Assembly (NCBI RefSeq): GCF_022559625.1
Contig: NZ_CP042288.1
Coordinates: 2,180,155 to 2,244,154, forward strand
Origin: Aquisalinus flavus
GTDB taxonomy: Bacteria; Pseudomonadota; Alphaproteobacteria; Caulobacterales; Parvularculaceae
Direction: 5' to 3'
Length of the DNA: 64,000 bases
Shown: positions 9,010-17,584 of the stretch, piece by piece
Position numbering within the stretch: the stretch's first letter is position 1
Layout: each line of letters opens with the position of its first letter
The notes under the pieces: model-generated
Databases searched by the model: none
Told to the model about the DNA's origin: nothing
What the model saw: the letters and a program-made list of their open reading frames with translations, nothing else
Translations under genes and position numbers: made by a program

Positions 9010-10500
9010 ATGGCCCAATCGCTCAAAGACGCGCTGCGGGACAATCACAGCAGCGCCGCCCTGCCCGGTTATGACCGGGATGCCACCGGTGTCGGCATCG
9101 TCCATCTCGGGCCGGGGGCTTTCTTCCGCGGCCATCAGGCTGTCTATACCGATGACGCCATGGCGCTCGGCGGTAGCGACATCCACGGTGGCGACTGGGC
9201 CATTTGCGGCATCTCCCTGCGCTCGGCATCGGTGCGTGACGGTCTGGCCCAACAGGACGGGCTCTACACGCTGGCGACGCTGGACAGCGAGGTCTCGTAT
9301 CGCATCATCGGGTCCCTGAAGGAGCTGATGGTCGCGCCGGAAGACCCCGGCGCCGTCATCGACCGACTCGCCGATCCGGCGATAAAGATCGTGACCCTGA
9401 CGATTACCGAGAAGGGGTATTGTCTCGCCGCCAATGGCAGGCTCGATGAGAGCAATAGCGACATTGCCCATGACATCGCCACGCCGGACGCGCCCCGCTC
9501 GGCCATCGGCTATCTCGTCGCCGGGCTCGCCCGCCGTCGGGACAACGGCACGGCCCCGTTCACCTGCATTTCCTGCGACAACCTGCCGGATAATGGCCAC
9601 AAGCTGAAGGCCGCCGTCATCGCGCTCGCGGCAAAACGGGATGAGAGCCTTGCCGGCTGGATCGGCGCCAATGTCGCCTTCCCCCGCACTATGGTCGACT
9701 CGATCACCCCGGCGACCGATGACGCGCTGATCGCGCGCGTGCGCGACGACGCAGGGCTCGACGATGCCTGGCCGATCCAGCGCGAAGCCTTCAAGCAATG
9801 GGTGATCGAGGATTTCGACGGGCCGCGTCCGGCGTGGGACAAGGCTGGCGCGACGTTTACCGGCGATGTCGCCGCGTTCGAGCATGCCAAGCTGCGCCTT
9901 CTCAACGCCCCCCACTCAGCCCTTGCCTATCTCGGGCCGCTTGCCGGCCATGAGACCGTAAGGGACGCGATCGGCGATGACGCGTTCGAAAGATTCATCC
10001 GCACCATGACGGCTCAGGAAATCATCCCCGGCCTGACAGCGCCGGTAGGTCTCGACCTGACCGAGTATCGCGACGCCATCATCGGACGCTTCCATAATCC
10101 CGAGATCAGGCACTTGCTGGCGCAGATTGCGTGGGACGGTACCCAGAAGCTCCCCGTCCGGATCATTTCCGTGATCCGCGAGAATATCGAAGCAGCCCGC
10201 CCTGTCGACCGGCTGTGCCTGGTCGTCGCAGCGTGGCGGATATTCGTCATCAAGGCCCTGCAGGATGGCCGCAAGATCGTCGACCCGCAAAGCGATGCCC
10301 TTGCCGCGCAGCCATGGCTCGATGACAGCGACCCGGAAGCCGCCGCGACGCACTTCCTCACCTTCCGCGCGCTGTTCGACGAGGATCTGGCGCGCAGTCA
10401 GCCCTTGCACGACGCCTTGCAACAGGCGATCCGGCTGATAGGGGACGGCGCGCCCGCCACCGTGCGCAGGGCCCTGATGACATATGGGGCTGATACATGA
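9010..10500 (+). CDS. uxuB: Fructuronate reductase / mannitol dehydrogenase family
   Basis: 496-residue polyol dehydrogenase of the long-chain mannitol dehydrogenase family. The N-terminal NAD-binding part has 'GIVHLGPGAFFRGHQA', and the C-terminal domain has 'KLRLLNAPHSALAYLG' with the catalytic Lys and the conserved Asn and His. Sitting between uxaC and the KDG kinase, it is assigned as D-mannonate oxidoreductase, reducing fructuronate to mannonate with NADH. Tagaturonate reductase or a true mannitol dehydrogenase is possible by sequence alone, but the mannonate dehydratase in the same operon supports UxuB. The 3' end overlaps the kinase start by four bases (ATGA). Confidence 0.88.
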   Translation: MAQSLKDALRDNHSSAALPGYDRDATGVGIVHLGPGAFFRGHQAVYTDDAMALGGSDIHGGDWAICGISLRSASVRDGLAQQDGLYTLATLDSEVSYRIIGSLKELMVAPEDPGAVIDRLADPAIKIVTLTITEKGYCLAANGRLDESNSDIAHDIATPDAPRSAIGYLVAGLARRRDNGTAPFTCISCDNLPDNGHKLKAAVIALAAKRDESLAGWIGANVAFPRTMVDSITPATDDALIARVRDDAGLDDAWPIQREAFKQWVIEDFDGPRPAWDKAGATFTGDVAAFEHAKLRLLNAPHSALAYLGPLAGHETVRDAIGDDAFERFIRTMTAQEIIPGLTAPVGLDLTEYRDAIIGRFHNPEIRHLLAQIAWDGTQKLPVRIISVIRENIEAARPVDRLCLVVAAWRIFVIKALQDGRKIVDPQSDALAAQPWLDDSDPEAAATHFLTFRALFDEDLARSQPLHDALQQAIRLIGDGAPATVRRALMTYGADT

Positions 10501-11441
10501 AGCGCGTCCTGGTCATCGGCGAGGCGATGGTCGAACTGCGCCCGGCGGGGGACGCCGGGCACTATGCCAGCGCCGTCGCCGGGGATGTCTACAACACAGC
10601 GGTCTATATGAAACGGCTGGCCGGCGAGCGCGCGCAGGTGTCGTTCCTGACCGCCCTTGGCGACGATGCCCTCAGCCAGCGCATGCGCACGACCTTCGAG
10701 GATGAGCGGATCGACACAGGCAGGGTCCGCACCGTTCATGGCGGCACGCCGGGTCTATATATGATCCATACGGATGATCAGGGCGAGCGCTCCTTCACCT
10801 ATTGGCGCTCTGCCGCTGCCGCCCGGCGGATGCTGGAAGGCGACAGCCTCGGGGCACTGACCGACATGCTGTCGGGCTTTGACCTCGTCTATTTTTCCGG
10901 CATCACCCTCGCCATCCTGCCGCCGGACGAGGCCGCCATGCTGATCGCCGCTGCCGAAGCAGCCCGGGCAAGAGGCACCGCGATCGCCTTCGATCCGAAT
11001 TATCGCGCCCGCCTGTGGGACGCCCCGGAACTGGCGATCGTTGCCTTCGACAATGCTTTCGCGGTCAGCGACATCGCCCTGCCCGGCATGGATGACGAGC
11101 GCGATCTGTACGGCTCGCAAAGCCCGGCGGAGACGCTGGACCGGCTGAAAGCCACCGATCCGTCGCATATCGTTCTGAAAGCGGGCAGGCAGGTCCATCT
11201 GTATACGAAGGGCGAGGACACGCAAATCCTGCCGGTCACGCCGGTTGACCGCCCGGTCGATACGACCGCCGCCGGGGACAGCTTCGCCGCCGGATTCCTG
11301 TCCGGCTGGCTCGAAGGCCTTGCCCCTGCCGATTGCGTCGCCCGCGCCGCCCGTGTCGCGGCCTTCGTCGTCACCCAGCCAGGCGCCATCTGCCCGATAT
11401 CTGCCTTCACCAGCGTCATCAACCAAGAGCGACATTCATGA
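10497..11441 (+). CDS. kdgK: 2-dehydro-3-deoxygluconokinase, PfkB family
   Basis: 314-residue PfkB-family sugar kinase. It has the first family signature region '[12 protein letters not shown]' and the C-terminal signature '[18 protein letters not shown]' with the catalytic Asp and anion hole. In this operon the substrate is 2-keto-3-deoxygluconate made by ManD, giving KDPG for the Entner-Doudoroff aldolase. No KDPG aldolase gene is in the window, so that step must be encoded elsewhere. It overlaps both neighbours by four bases, indicating coupled translation. Confidence 0.88.
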   Translation: MKRVLVIGEAMVELRPAGDAGHYASAVAGDVYNTAVYMKRLAGERAQVSFLTALGDDALSQRMRTTFEDERIDTGRVRTVHGGTPGLYMIHTDDQGERSFTYWRSAAAARRMLEGDSLGALTDMLSGFDLVYFSGITLAILPPDEAAMLIAAAEAARARGTAIAFDPNYRARLWDAPELAIVAFDNAFAVSDIALPGMDDERDLYGSQSPAETLDRLKATDPSHIVLKAGRQVHLYTKGEDTQILPVTPVDRPVDTTAAGDSFAAGFLSGWLEGLAPADCVARAARVAAFVVTQPGAICPISAFTSVINQERHS

Positions 11442-12646
11442 AAATCACCAATGCCACGGTCATCGTCACCTGCCCCGGCCGCAATTTCGTCACGCTGAAG
11501 ATCGAGACCGATGAGGGCCTGACCGGGATCGGCGATGCCACGCTGAACGGGCGCGAGCTATCCGTCGCCTCCTACCTGACCGATCACTGCATCCCGAACC
11601 TGATCGGCAAGGATGCCGGCCGGATCGAGGATATCTGGCAGTTCTTCTATCGCGGCTGCTACTGGCGCCGCGGGCCGGTGACCATGTCGGCGATCGCCGC
11701 GATCGACACGGCGCTGTGGGACATCAAGGCGAAAGCCGCGAACATGCCGCTCTACCAGCTGCTCGGCGGGCGCTCGCGCGATGGCGTCATGGTCTATGGC
11801 CACGCCAATGGCACCGATATCGACGACACGGTCGAGGCCGTGCTGAAATACAAGGAAATGGGCTACAGGGCGATCCGCGCCCAGTCCGGCGTTCCCGGTC
11901 TCAAATCGACCTATGGCGTCTCCAAGGACACCATGTTCTACGAGCCTGCCGACGCCGCGCTGCCGAGCGAAAACGAATGGGATACGGTCAAATATCTCAA
12001 CCATGCGCCGAAGCTGTTCGAGAAGGTGCGCGACGCGGTCGGCCCGGATATCCACCTGCTGCACGACATCCATCACCGACTGACCCCGCTGGAGGCCGGC
12101 CAGCTCGGCCGCTCGCTGGAGCCGTTCAAGCTGTTCTGGATGGAGGACCCGACGCCGGCGGAGAACCAGGAGGCACTGAAGCTGATCCGTCAGTACACCA
12201 CGACGCCGATCGCCATCGGCGAGATCTTCAACACGATCTGGGACTGCAAGGACCTGATCCAGAACCAGCTGATCGACTATATCCGCACCACCGTCGTCCA
12301 TGCAGGCGGCATCACCCATCTGCGCCGGATTGCCGATCTCGCCGCGCTCTACCAGGTGCGCACCGGCAGCCATGGTGCGACCGACCTGTCACCGGTGTGC
12401 ATGGGCGCGGCGCTGCATTTCGATACCTGGGTACCGAATTTCGGCATCCAGGAATATATGCACCACACGGAAGAGACAGACGCCGTCTTCCCGCATGATT
12501 ATACCTTCAAGGACGGCTTCCTCTATGCCGGGGAGACGCCGGGCCATGGCGTGACCATCGACGAGGAACTGGCTGCAAAATATCCCTACAAGCCGGCCCA
12601 GCTGCCGGTGAACCGCCTGACCGACGGGACGATGTGGAACTGGTAG
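11438..12646 (+). CDS. manD: D-mannonate dehydratase, enolase superfamily (ManD)
   Basis: 402-residue enolase-superfamily dehydratase converting D-mannonate to 2-keto-3-deoxygluconate, a functional substitute for the unrelated UxuA. The Mg ligands are Asp210 ('LLHDIHHR'), Glu236 ('WMEDPTP') and Glu262 ('IGEIFN'). From memory these match the numbers in the characterised Novosphingobium aromaticivorans ManD, which also has 402 residues. '[12 protein letters not shown]' and the long loop '[17 protein letters not shown]' are typical of the subgroup. ATG 11438 overlaps the kinase stop; an earlier in-frame start would lie inside kdgK. It completes the glucuronate route. Confidence 0.93.
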   Translation: MKITNATVIVTCPGRNFVTLKIETDEGLTGIGDATLNGRELSVASYLTDHCIPNLIGKDAGRIEDIWQFFYRGCYWRRGPVTMSAIAAIDTALWDIKAKAANMPLYQLLGGRSRDGVMVYGHANGTDIDDTVEAVLKYKEMGYRAIRAQSGVPGLKSTYGVSKDTMFYEPADAALPSENEWDTVKYLNHAPKLFEKVRDAVGPDIHLLHDIHHRLTPLEAGQLGRSLEPFKLFWMEDPTPAENQEALKLIRQYTTTPIAIGEIFNTIWDCKDLIQNQLIDYIRTTVVHAGGITHLRRIADLAALYQVRTGSHGATDLSPVCMGAALHFDTWVPNFGIQEYMHHTEETDAVFPHDYTFKDGFLYAGETPGHGVTIDEELAAKYPYKPAQLPVNRLTDGTMWNW

Positions 12647-12666
12647 GCCGGCCGGGACCGACTCTA

Positions 12667-12710
12667 GCGTTTCCCGGTGAAGTGGAAACCGGTTCACCGT
12701 CAGGAAACGC
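12667..12710. repeat. Alphaproteobacterial REP-like palindrome
   Basis: Nested inverted repeat: outer arms GCGTTTCC and GGAAACGC, inner arms CGGTGAA and TTCACCG, with GTGGAAACCGG at the tip. I recognise the core as an intergenic palindrome found many times in alphaproteobacterial genomes, though I cannot count copies here. It lies between the convergent ends of manD and glpK and may also act as a bidirectional terminator. Confidence 0.6.
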
Positions 12711-12720
12711 GGAAAACAAT

Positions 12721-14211
12721 CTAGCGCTCCGTCAGTGTCCGGCTGACCGCGTCGCGCCAGCCGGCAAGATTGCGCGCGCGGGTCTGCACCGTCATCGCCG
12801 GCTCGAAGGATCGATCCAGCTGCCAGCGCGTCGCGAGGTCATCGAGCGACCCGTAAAGTCCGGCCTGCAGCCCGGCGAGGCAGGCTGCGCCGAAGGCTGT
12901 CGTCTCCGCGATCACCGGCCTGTCGGTGCGCAAGTCGAGTATGTCAGCGAGGAACTGCATCATCCAGCCATTGGCGACCATGCCGCCGTCGACCCGCATT
13001 GCCTCGATCGTGCCGCCATCGGCGACCATGGCACCGACAAGGTCGGAGAGCTGATAGACGGTCGATTCCAAGGCGGCGCGCACCATTTCCGCCTTGCCCG
13101 AGCCGCGCGTCAGCCCGTAGATCGCGCCGCGCGCCTCGGCATCCCACCATGGCGCGCCGAGCCCGGCAAAGGCAGGCACGATATAGACGCCATTATTGTT
13201 CTCGATGCTGCTCGCGAGCGCTTCCGTCTCCGTCGCCGACTGGATCAGGCCAAGCCCGTCCCGCAACCATTGCACGGTCGTACCGGCGGCGAAGATCGAC
13301 CCCTCCAGCGCATAATACGCCTTTCCGTTCAGGCGATAGGCTACGGTCGTGAGCAGTTTGTTCCGTGAGCGAACGATGGTCTCGCCCGTATTCAGCACGA
13401 CGAAACAGCCGGTGCCGAACGTACTCTTGACCATGCCCGGCTTGAAGCAGGCCTGACCGATCAGGGCGGCCTGCTGGTCACCGGCGACGCCGCAGACCGG
13501 AATTGGCGTCCCTAGCACCGCCTTGTCCGTATGGCCAAAATCGGCGGCGCTGTCGCGCACCTCCGGCATCAGCGATACGGGAATGTCGAACAGCGAGAGG
13601 AGGTCCGCATCCCAGTCCTGCCGCTCGATATTGAACAGGCAGGTGCGGCAGGCATTGGTCGCATCGGTGGCATGAACCCTTCCCCCTGTCAGCCGCCACA
13701 GGAGGAAGCTGTCGACCGTGCCGAAGGCAAGCTTGCCAGCCTCGGCGCGGGCGCGCACGCCGCGGACATTGTCGAGCAGCCAGGTGATTTTCGTCGCCGA
13801 AAAATAGGGATCGAGGACAAGGCCGGTGCGGTCGGTCACCATCGCCTCGTGGCCAGCCTCGCGCAAGCGGCGGCAGAAGTCCGCCGTGCGCCGGTCCTGC
13901 CAGACAATCGCGTTATGGACGGGCTTTCCCGTCTCGCGGTCCCAGACCAGCGTGGTCTCGCGCTGGTTCGTGATGCCGATGGCGATGACATTCAGGTCAT
14001 CCGCCTGCGCCTTATCCAGCACCTCGCGGCAGACAGCGACGACGGTGTCCCAGATTTCCTCGGGGTCATGCTCGACCCAGCCGGCCTGCGGGTAGTGCTG
14101 GCGAAATTCGCGCTGCGCCAGCGCTTGTATCGTGCCTTCGCCATCGAAGAGAATGGCGCGCGAACTCGTCGTGCCCTGGTCTATCGCCAGAATGCAGGGT
14201 GTGCCCGTCAT
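12721..14211 (-). CDS. glpK: Glycerol kinase
   Basis: 496-residue FGGY-family kinase. It phosphorylates glycerol to sn-glycerol 3-phosphate. Diagnostic parts are '[15 protein letters not shown]' at the N-terminus, '[17 protein letters not shown]' with the Arg-Glu pair that contacts glycerol, '[11 protein letters not shown]', and '[16 protein letters not shown]' plus 'KSTFGTGCF' in the middle. These distinguish GlpK from xylulokinase and gluconokinase. No glpD or glpF is adjacent; the gene follows galT and galK on the same strand with a 95-base gap, so it may be co-transcribed or separate. A REP-like palindrome lies just past its stop. Confidence 0.94.
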   Translation of the reverse strand: MTGTPCILAIDQGTTSSRAILFDGEGTIQALAQREFRQHYPQAGWVEHDPEEIWDTVVAVCREVLDKAQADDLNVIAIGITNQRETTLVWDRETGKPVHNAIVWQDRRTADFCRRLREAGHEAMVTDRTGLVLDPYFSATKITWLLDNVRGVRARAEAGKLAFGTVDSFLLWRLTGGRVHATDATNACRTCLFNIERQDWDADLLSLFDIPVSLMPEVRDSAADFGHTDKAVLGTPIPVCGVAGDQQAALIGQACFKPGMVKSTFGTGCFVVLNTGETIVRSRNKLLTTVAYRLNGKAYYALEGSIFAAGTTVQWLRDGLGLIQSATETEALASSIENNNGVYIVPAFAGLGAPWWDAEARGAIYGLTRGSGKAEMVRAALESTVYQLSDLVGAMVADGGTIEAMRVDGGMVANGWMMQFLADILDLRTDRPVIAETTAFGAACLAGLQAGLYGSLDDLATRWQLDRSFEPAMTVQTRARNLAGWRDAVSRTLTER

Positions 14212-14306
14212 GTCGTTTCCTCATGCTTGCAGGCAGCCACCATAGCACAGGATTCTGCCCGCGGTCAGGCCGCGATTCAGGCAGGACCGGCGCCCGAACC
14301 CGTGCG

Positions 14307-15362
14307 TCAGATCATGGTGATCTGCGGGAAGTCACCGGTCATTGCCTGTTGCCAGCGGGCGAGGCCATCCTCGGGCACGAGCGAGACGAAGCAGCCGCCG
14401 AAGCCGCCGCCGGTCATGCGCGAGCCGAGGGCCCCGTGGTGGCGGGCGCGGATCACCATCTCGTCGAGAACGGGATGGGTGATCTCGAAATCGTCGCGCA
14501 TGGACACATGGCTTTCATCCATCAGCCGGCCGAGCCCGGCGGCATCGCCTCTGCGGATCGCATCGACCGCTGCAAGGACACGCAGGTGCTCCGTGCGCTG
14601 ATGGCGCATACGCCGGTTGATCGGCTCGTCGAGCGCGAGGGCGCGCTTGAGCGTCGCCTCATCCATCAGGCATGGATTGGGTTCGCCGAGCAGCGTCTTG
14701 CCCTCCTCGCACTCGGCCCGGCGCACGGCATAACGGCCCTCGTCGAGGCGGCGCTCGACGCCGGAATGGGCGACCGCCATGACATGCCCCCCAGGCAGGG
14801 CGATCTTTTCTGTCTCCAGCGTCAGCGTGTTCAGGAACAGCGCGGTCCCGGGCTCGGCCAGGGCGACCGCCATCTGGTCCATGATGCCGCAGGGCACGCC
14901 GAGATAGTCGTTCTCGATCTTCTGTGCCCACAGGGCGATCGTCTTGTCGTCCTCGTCGAATGCCCCGATATCGCGCGCGGCTTTCAGGCAGGCGACCAGA
15001 AGCGCGGCAGAAGAAGAGAGCCCGGTTCCCGCGGGGATATCGCTTTCCAGCGTCACATCGGCGCCGCCCTTGAAAAGCCCCTTGTCGCCGAGAAAGGCGA
15101 AGGCCGCGGCGGCATAATCGGACCAATGGCCGTCGCGGACGAAGGCGGCAGGGCGCTGCTTCATTTCGTCAAAGCCGCGAGAATAGATGCGCAGCGTATC
15201 GCCATCGGCGGGGGCGAGAGAAACTGTCATCGACCGGTCGACCAGCGCCGGCAGGACAGCGCCCCCATTATAGTCCGTATGCTCGCCGATAATGTTGACG
15301 CGGCCGGGTACGGTCTGCACCGTCTTCGGCCCATAGCCGAAGGTCTTCTCGAAGATACTCAT
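14307..15362 (-). CDS. galK: Galactokinase
   Basis: 351-residue GHMP kinase phosphorylating alpha-D-galactose to galactose 1-phosphate. It has the galactokinase signature 'GRVNIIGEHTDYNGG' near residues 19-33, the GHMP motif 'IPAGTGLSSSAAL' near 107-119, and the C-terminal 'GSRMTGGGFGGC'. The start lies 17 bases after the galT stop, so galT-galK is an operon. galE and a galactose mutarotase are not in the window. Galactose could come from the GH35 beta-galactosidase encoded nearby at 17585. Confidence 0.94.
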   Translation of the reverse strand: MSIFEKTFGYGPKTVQTVPGRVNIIGEHTDYNGGAVLPALVDRSMTVSLAPADGDTLRIYSRGFDEMKQRPAAFVRDGHWSDYAAAAFAFLGDKGLFKGGADVTLESDIPAGTGLSSSAALLVACLKAARDIGAFDEDDKTIALWAQKIENDYLGVPCGIMDQMAVALAEPGTALFLNTLTLETEKIALPGGHVMAVAHSGVERRLDEGRYAVRRAECEEGKTLLGEPNPCLMDEATLKRALALDEPINRRMRHQRTEHLRVLAAVDAIRRGDAAGLGRLMDESHVSMRDDFEITHPVLDEMVIRARHHGALGSRMTGGGFGGCFVSLVPEDGLARWQQAMTGDFPQITMI

Positions 15363-15379
15363 GCGTCTACAATCTCTTG

Positions 15380-16474
15380 TTACAGGTCTCTAAGGGCCTT
15401 GGCGGCCTGTTCCGGCATGATGTCGACGGTGAACATGCCGGTCGACTGCTCGACCGAGGCGAGATACTTGATTTTGTCGGCCGAGCGCAGCAGCGGATAG
15501 AACTGCGCGGTGAAGTGGAAATGCCCCTCCTCGCCACGGGGCGCGGCATGCAGGCTCAGCATATAGGGCGTCGGGCGGGCGAAAAATTCATCATAGCGCC
15601 GGGTCATGTCGCCGAGCAGATGGGCAAAGCCGTCGATCTGGTCGGCATCGAATGCCCAGGGCCCCGGCGTGAAGGCTTGCGGCACCAGCCAGGTTTCGTA
15701 GGGGAAGCGCGCATAGGGTGGCGCGACGGCGCGGATACCGGCGGCCTCGGTGACGGAATAGTCATCGCCCCATGAGGCGAGCGCGCCTGCCAGGTCATAG
15801 CCTTGCCGGAAGGCGTCGGCCATCTTCTCCTGTACCGGCGGCATCACGTCAAACGCATAGATCTGGCCATGGGGGTGGTGCAGCGTGACGCCGACTTCCT
15901 CGCCGCGGCTCTCAAACGGCAGCACGAATGTATGGCCCGCCGCGAACAGGTCCCGATAGCGGTCGATCCACGCCGCCACAAGCAAGCGCCGCCGGTCCTG
16001 ACCGATGGTCGCGAGCGAGCCTTCATGATCCGGGGTGTAGACCACGACCTCGCACTTGCCGCCGGGCCGCCGCAGGTCAAGGCCGGGAATATCCTGCGCC
16101 GGTTCTGCCGCATCCGGGTGAAAGCTCGGGAAGCGGTTATCGAAGACGGCAAGCTCGAAATCCGTAAACGGAATTTCAGTGGCAGGCCGGCCCGGCTGCG
16201 ATGGCGCCAGCGGATCATCCGCAGCTGACGGCTTGAAGGTGCGGTTCTGCCGGTGCGAGGCATAGACCGCCCATTCCCGGCGTAGCGGATGCCAGCGCAG
16301 CGACCCGCCATGGATCGGCTCGCCGTCCTCCTCGGCCAGCGCCTCCAGCCCATGCGGCTCGCGGCCATAAAGCCATAGTGACCGGCCGTCCCCCTTCACA
16401 TGGTGGCGGCGATGCACTGCCTGACCGGGCATATCCAGCGTTTTCAGAACCATGGGACCCCTGTTGTCATTCAT
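15380..16474 (-). CDS. galT: Galactose-1-phosphate uridylyltransferase
   Basis: 364-residue HIT-superfamily enzyme exchanging UDP between glucose 1-phosphate and galactose 1-phosphate in the Leloir pathway. The active site 'HHPHGQIYAFD' with the nucleophilic His is clear. 'RWHPLRREWAVYASHRQNR' near the N-terminus and 'FENRFPSF'-like 'VFDNRFPSF' are typical of the family. The start is set at ATG 16474 ('MNDNRGPMVLK'); a start seven codons later is possible, and longer in-frame extensions enter the intergenic region with no family similarity. It is the first gene of galTK. Confidence 0.92.
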   Translation of the reverse strand: MNDNRGPMVLKTLDMPGQAVHRRHHVKGDGRSLWLYGREPHGLEALAEEDGEPIHGGSLRWHPLRREWAVYASHRQNRTFKPSAADDPLAPSQPGRPATEIPFTDFELAVFDNRFPSFHPDAAEPAQDIPGLDLRRPGGKCEVVVYTPDHEGSLATIGQDRRRLLVAAWIDRYRDLFAAGHTFVLPFESRGEEVGVTLHHPHGQIYAFDVMPPVQEKMADAFRQGYDLAGALASWGDDYSVTEAAGIRAVAPPYARFPYETWLVPQAFTPGPWAFDADQIDGFAHLLGDMTRRYDEFFARPTPYMLSLHAAPRGEEGHFHFTAQFYPLLRSADKIKYLASVEQSTGMFTVDIMPEQAAKALRDL

Positions 16475-16590
16475 CAATAATACCAGAATTACGGTGTTAC
16501 ACCGGCGCTGTAAACGGTGCGTGCCCGATAGATATCGCCCGCCCCCCGGCCTTGATGACCGCAAGCCCGGATAGTCGCGGGGCGGCCTTG

Positions 16591-16631
16591 TTGACAGCCA
16601 TGGACCTACACCATATACCCCCATAGGGTAT
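16591..16631 (+). promoter_or_regulatory. Sigma-70 promoter with CsoR-like palindromic operator
   Basis: A perfect -35 TTGACA (16591-16596), a 17-base spacer and a -10-like TATACC (16614-16619) precede the glutaredoxin-MauE gene. Overlapping the -10 is a 17-bp palindrome, ATACCC-CCATA-GGGTAT (16615-16631). This form (AT-flanked C-run facing G-run) is like operators of the CsoR/CstR/RcnR family of copper, persulfide and nickel repressors. Repression by blocking the -10 is inferred. No csoR gene is in the window. A strong ribosome site AGGAGG follows at 16633-16638. Confidence 0.65.
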
Positions 16632-16640
16632 CAGGAGGTC

Positions 16641-17441
16641 ATGATGAATATGGATTCCGAAAACGGGACGCCTTCGCGGCAAGAGGGCCGGCAAGAGGGC
16701 AGCAACCACGCCGTGCTGTATCGCATGGTCATGGACAAGCATGTCTGCCCCTATGGCCTCAAGTCGAAATGGCTCCTGCAACGCCATGGCTATGAGGTCG
16801 AGGACCACCATCTGATAACACGCGAGCAGACCGATGCGTTCAAGACCGAGCACGACGTCAGCACGACGCCGCAAGCCTTCATCGAGGACACCCGCATCGG
16901 TGGCTATGACGCCCTGCGCGCCCGCTTCACCGGCTATGACAAGACGAAGAAGACCTACACCCCGGTCCTGATGATCTTTGCGATCAGTGCCCTGATGGCC
17001 TTCGCGGTCGCCGGCGGTTTCATCGGCACGGTCTTCACCCTGCGTACCATCGAGCTATTCGCCGCCTTCGCCATGACGGCGCTCGCCCTGCAGAAGCTGA
17101 AGGACGTGGAGAGCTTTTCCACCATGTTCCTGAATTACGACCTGCTTGCCCGCCGGCATGTCGGCTATGGCTATGTCTATCCGTTCGCGGAGGCGGCGGC
17201 CGGCCTGTTGATGATCATGGGCGGAATGGCCGGGCTCATCGGCGCCCCCATCGCCCTGTTCATCGGGTCGGTCGGTGCAGTGTCGGTCTACAAGGCCGTC
17301 TATATCGACAAGCGCGAGCTGAAATGCGCCTGTGTCGGCGGCGATTCCAATGTCCCGCTCGGCTTCGTTTCATTGACGGAAAACCTCGTCATGATCGCTA
17401 TGGGCCTGTGGATGCCGCTGAAAATGATCTTCCTCTCATAG
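16641..17441 (+). CDS. Glutaredoxin-MauE/DoxX fusion membrane protein
   Basis: 266-residue two-part protein. Residues about 27-95 form a glutaredoxin-like thioredoxin fold with a single active-site cysteine in 'CPYG' and a cis-Pro region 'STTPQAFI'. Residues about 108-265 hold four hydrophobic segments and a MauE-like end with 'KCACVGGDSNVPLGF', whose paired cysteines sit between membrane helices. MauE-like proteins help deliver reducing power or form disulfides across the membrane. Several ATGs follow AGGAGG closely; 16641, 16644 or 16650 could be used. The CsoR-like operator suggests induction by copper or reactive sulfur. The function is inferred, not known. Confidence 0.75.
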   Translation: MMNMDSENGTPSRQEGRQEGSNHAVLYRMVMDKHVCPYGLKSKWLLQRHGYEVEDHHLITREQTDAFKTEHDVSTTPQAFIEDTRIGGYDALRARFTGYDKTKKTYTPVLMIFAISALMAFAVAGGFIGTVFTLRTIELFAAFAMTALALQKLKDVESFSTMFLNYDLLARRHVGYGYVYPFAEAAAGLLMIMGGMAGLIGAPIALFIGSVGAVSVYKAVYIDKRELKCACVGGDSNVPLGFVSLTENLVMIAMGLWMPLKMIFLS

Positions 17442-17584
17442 CAGGCCTTCCGGCAGGAAAGCTTCGGCTGGCCCCCCCCCTGTCCACGCCGCTAAAGTGG
17501 CCGGAACAACGGGACGGGAATACGGGGACAGGGGCAGTTCCTGCAATCTATCCTGCTACAGAAAAAGAACCGAGGGAGGAATAG

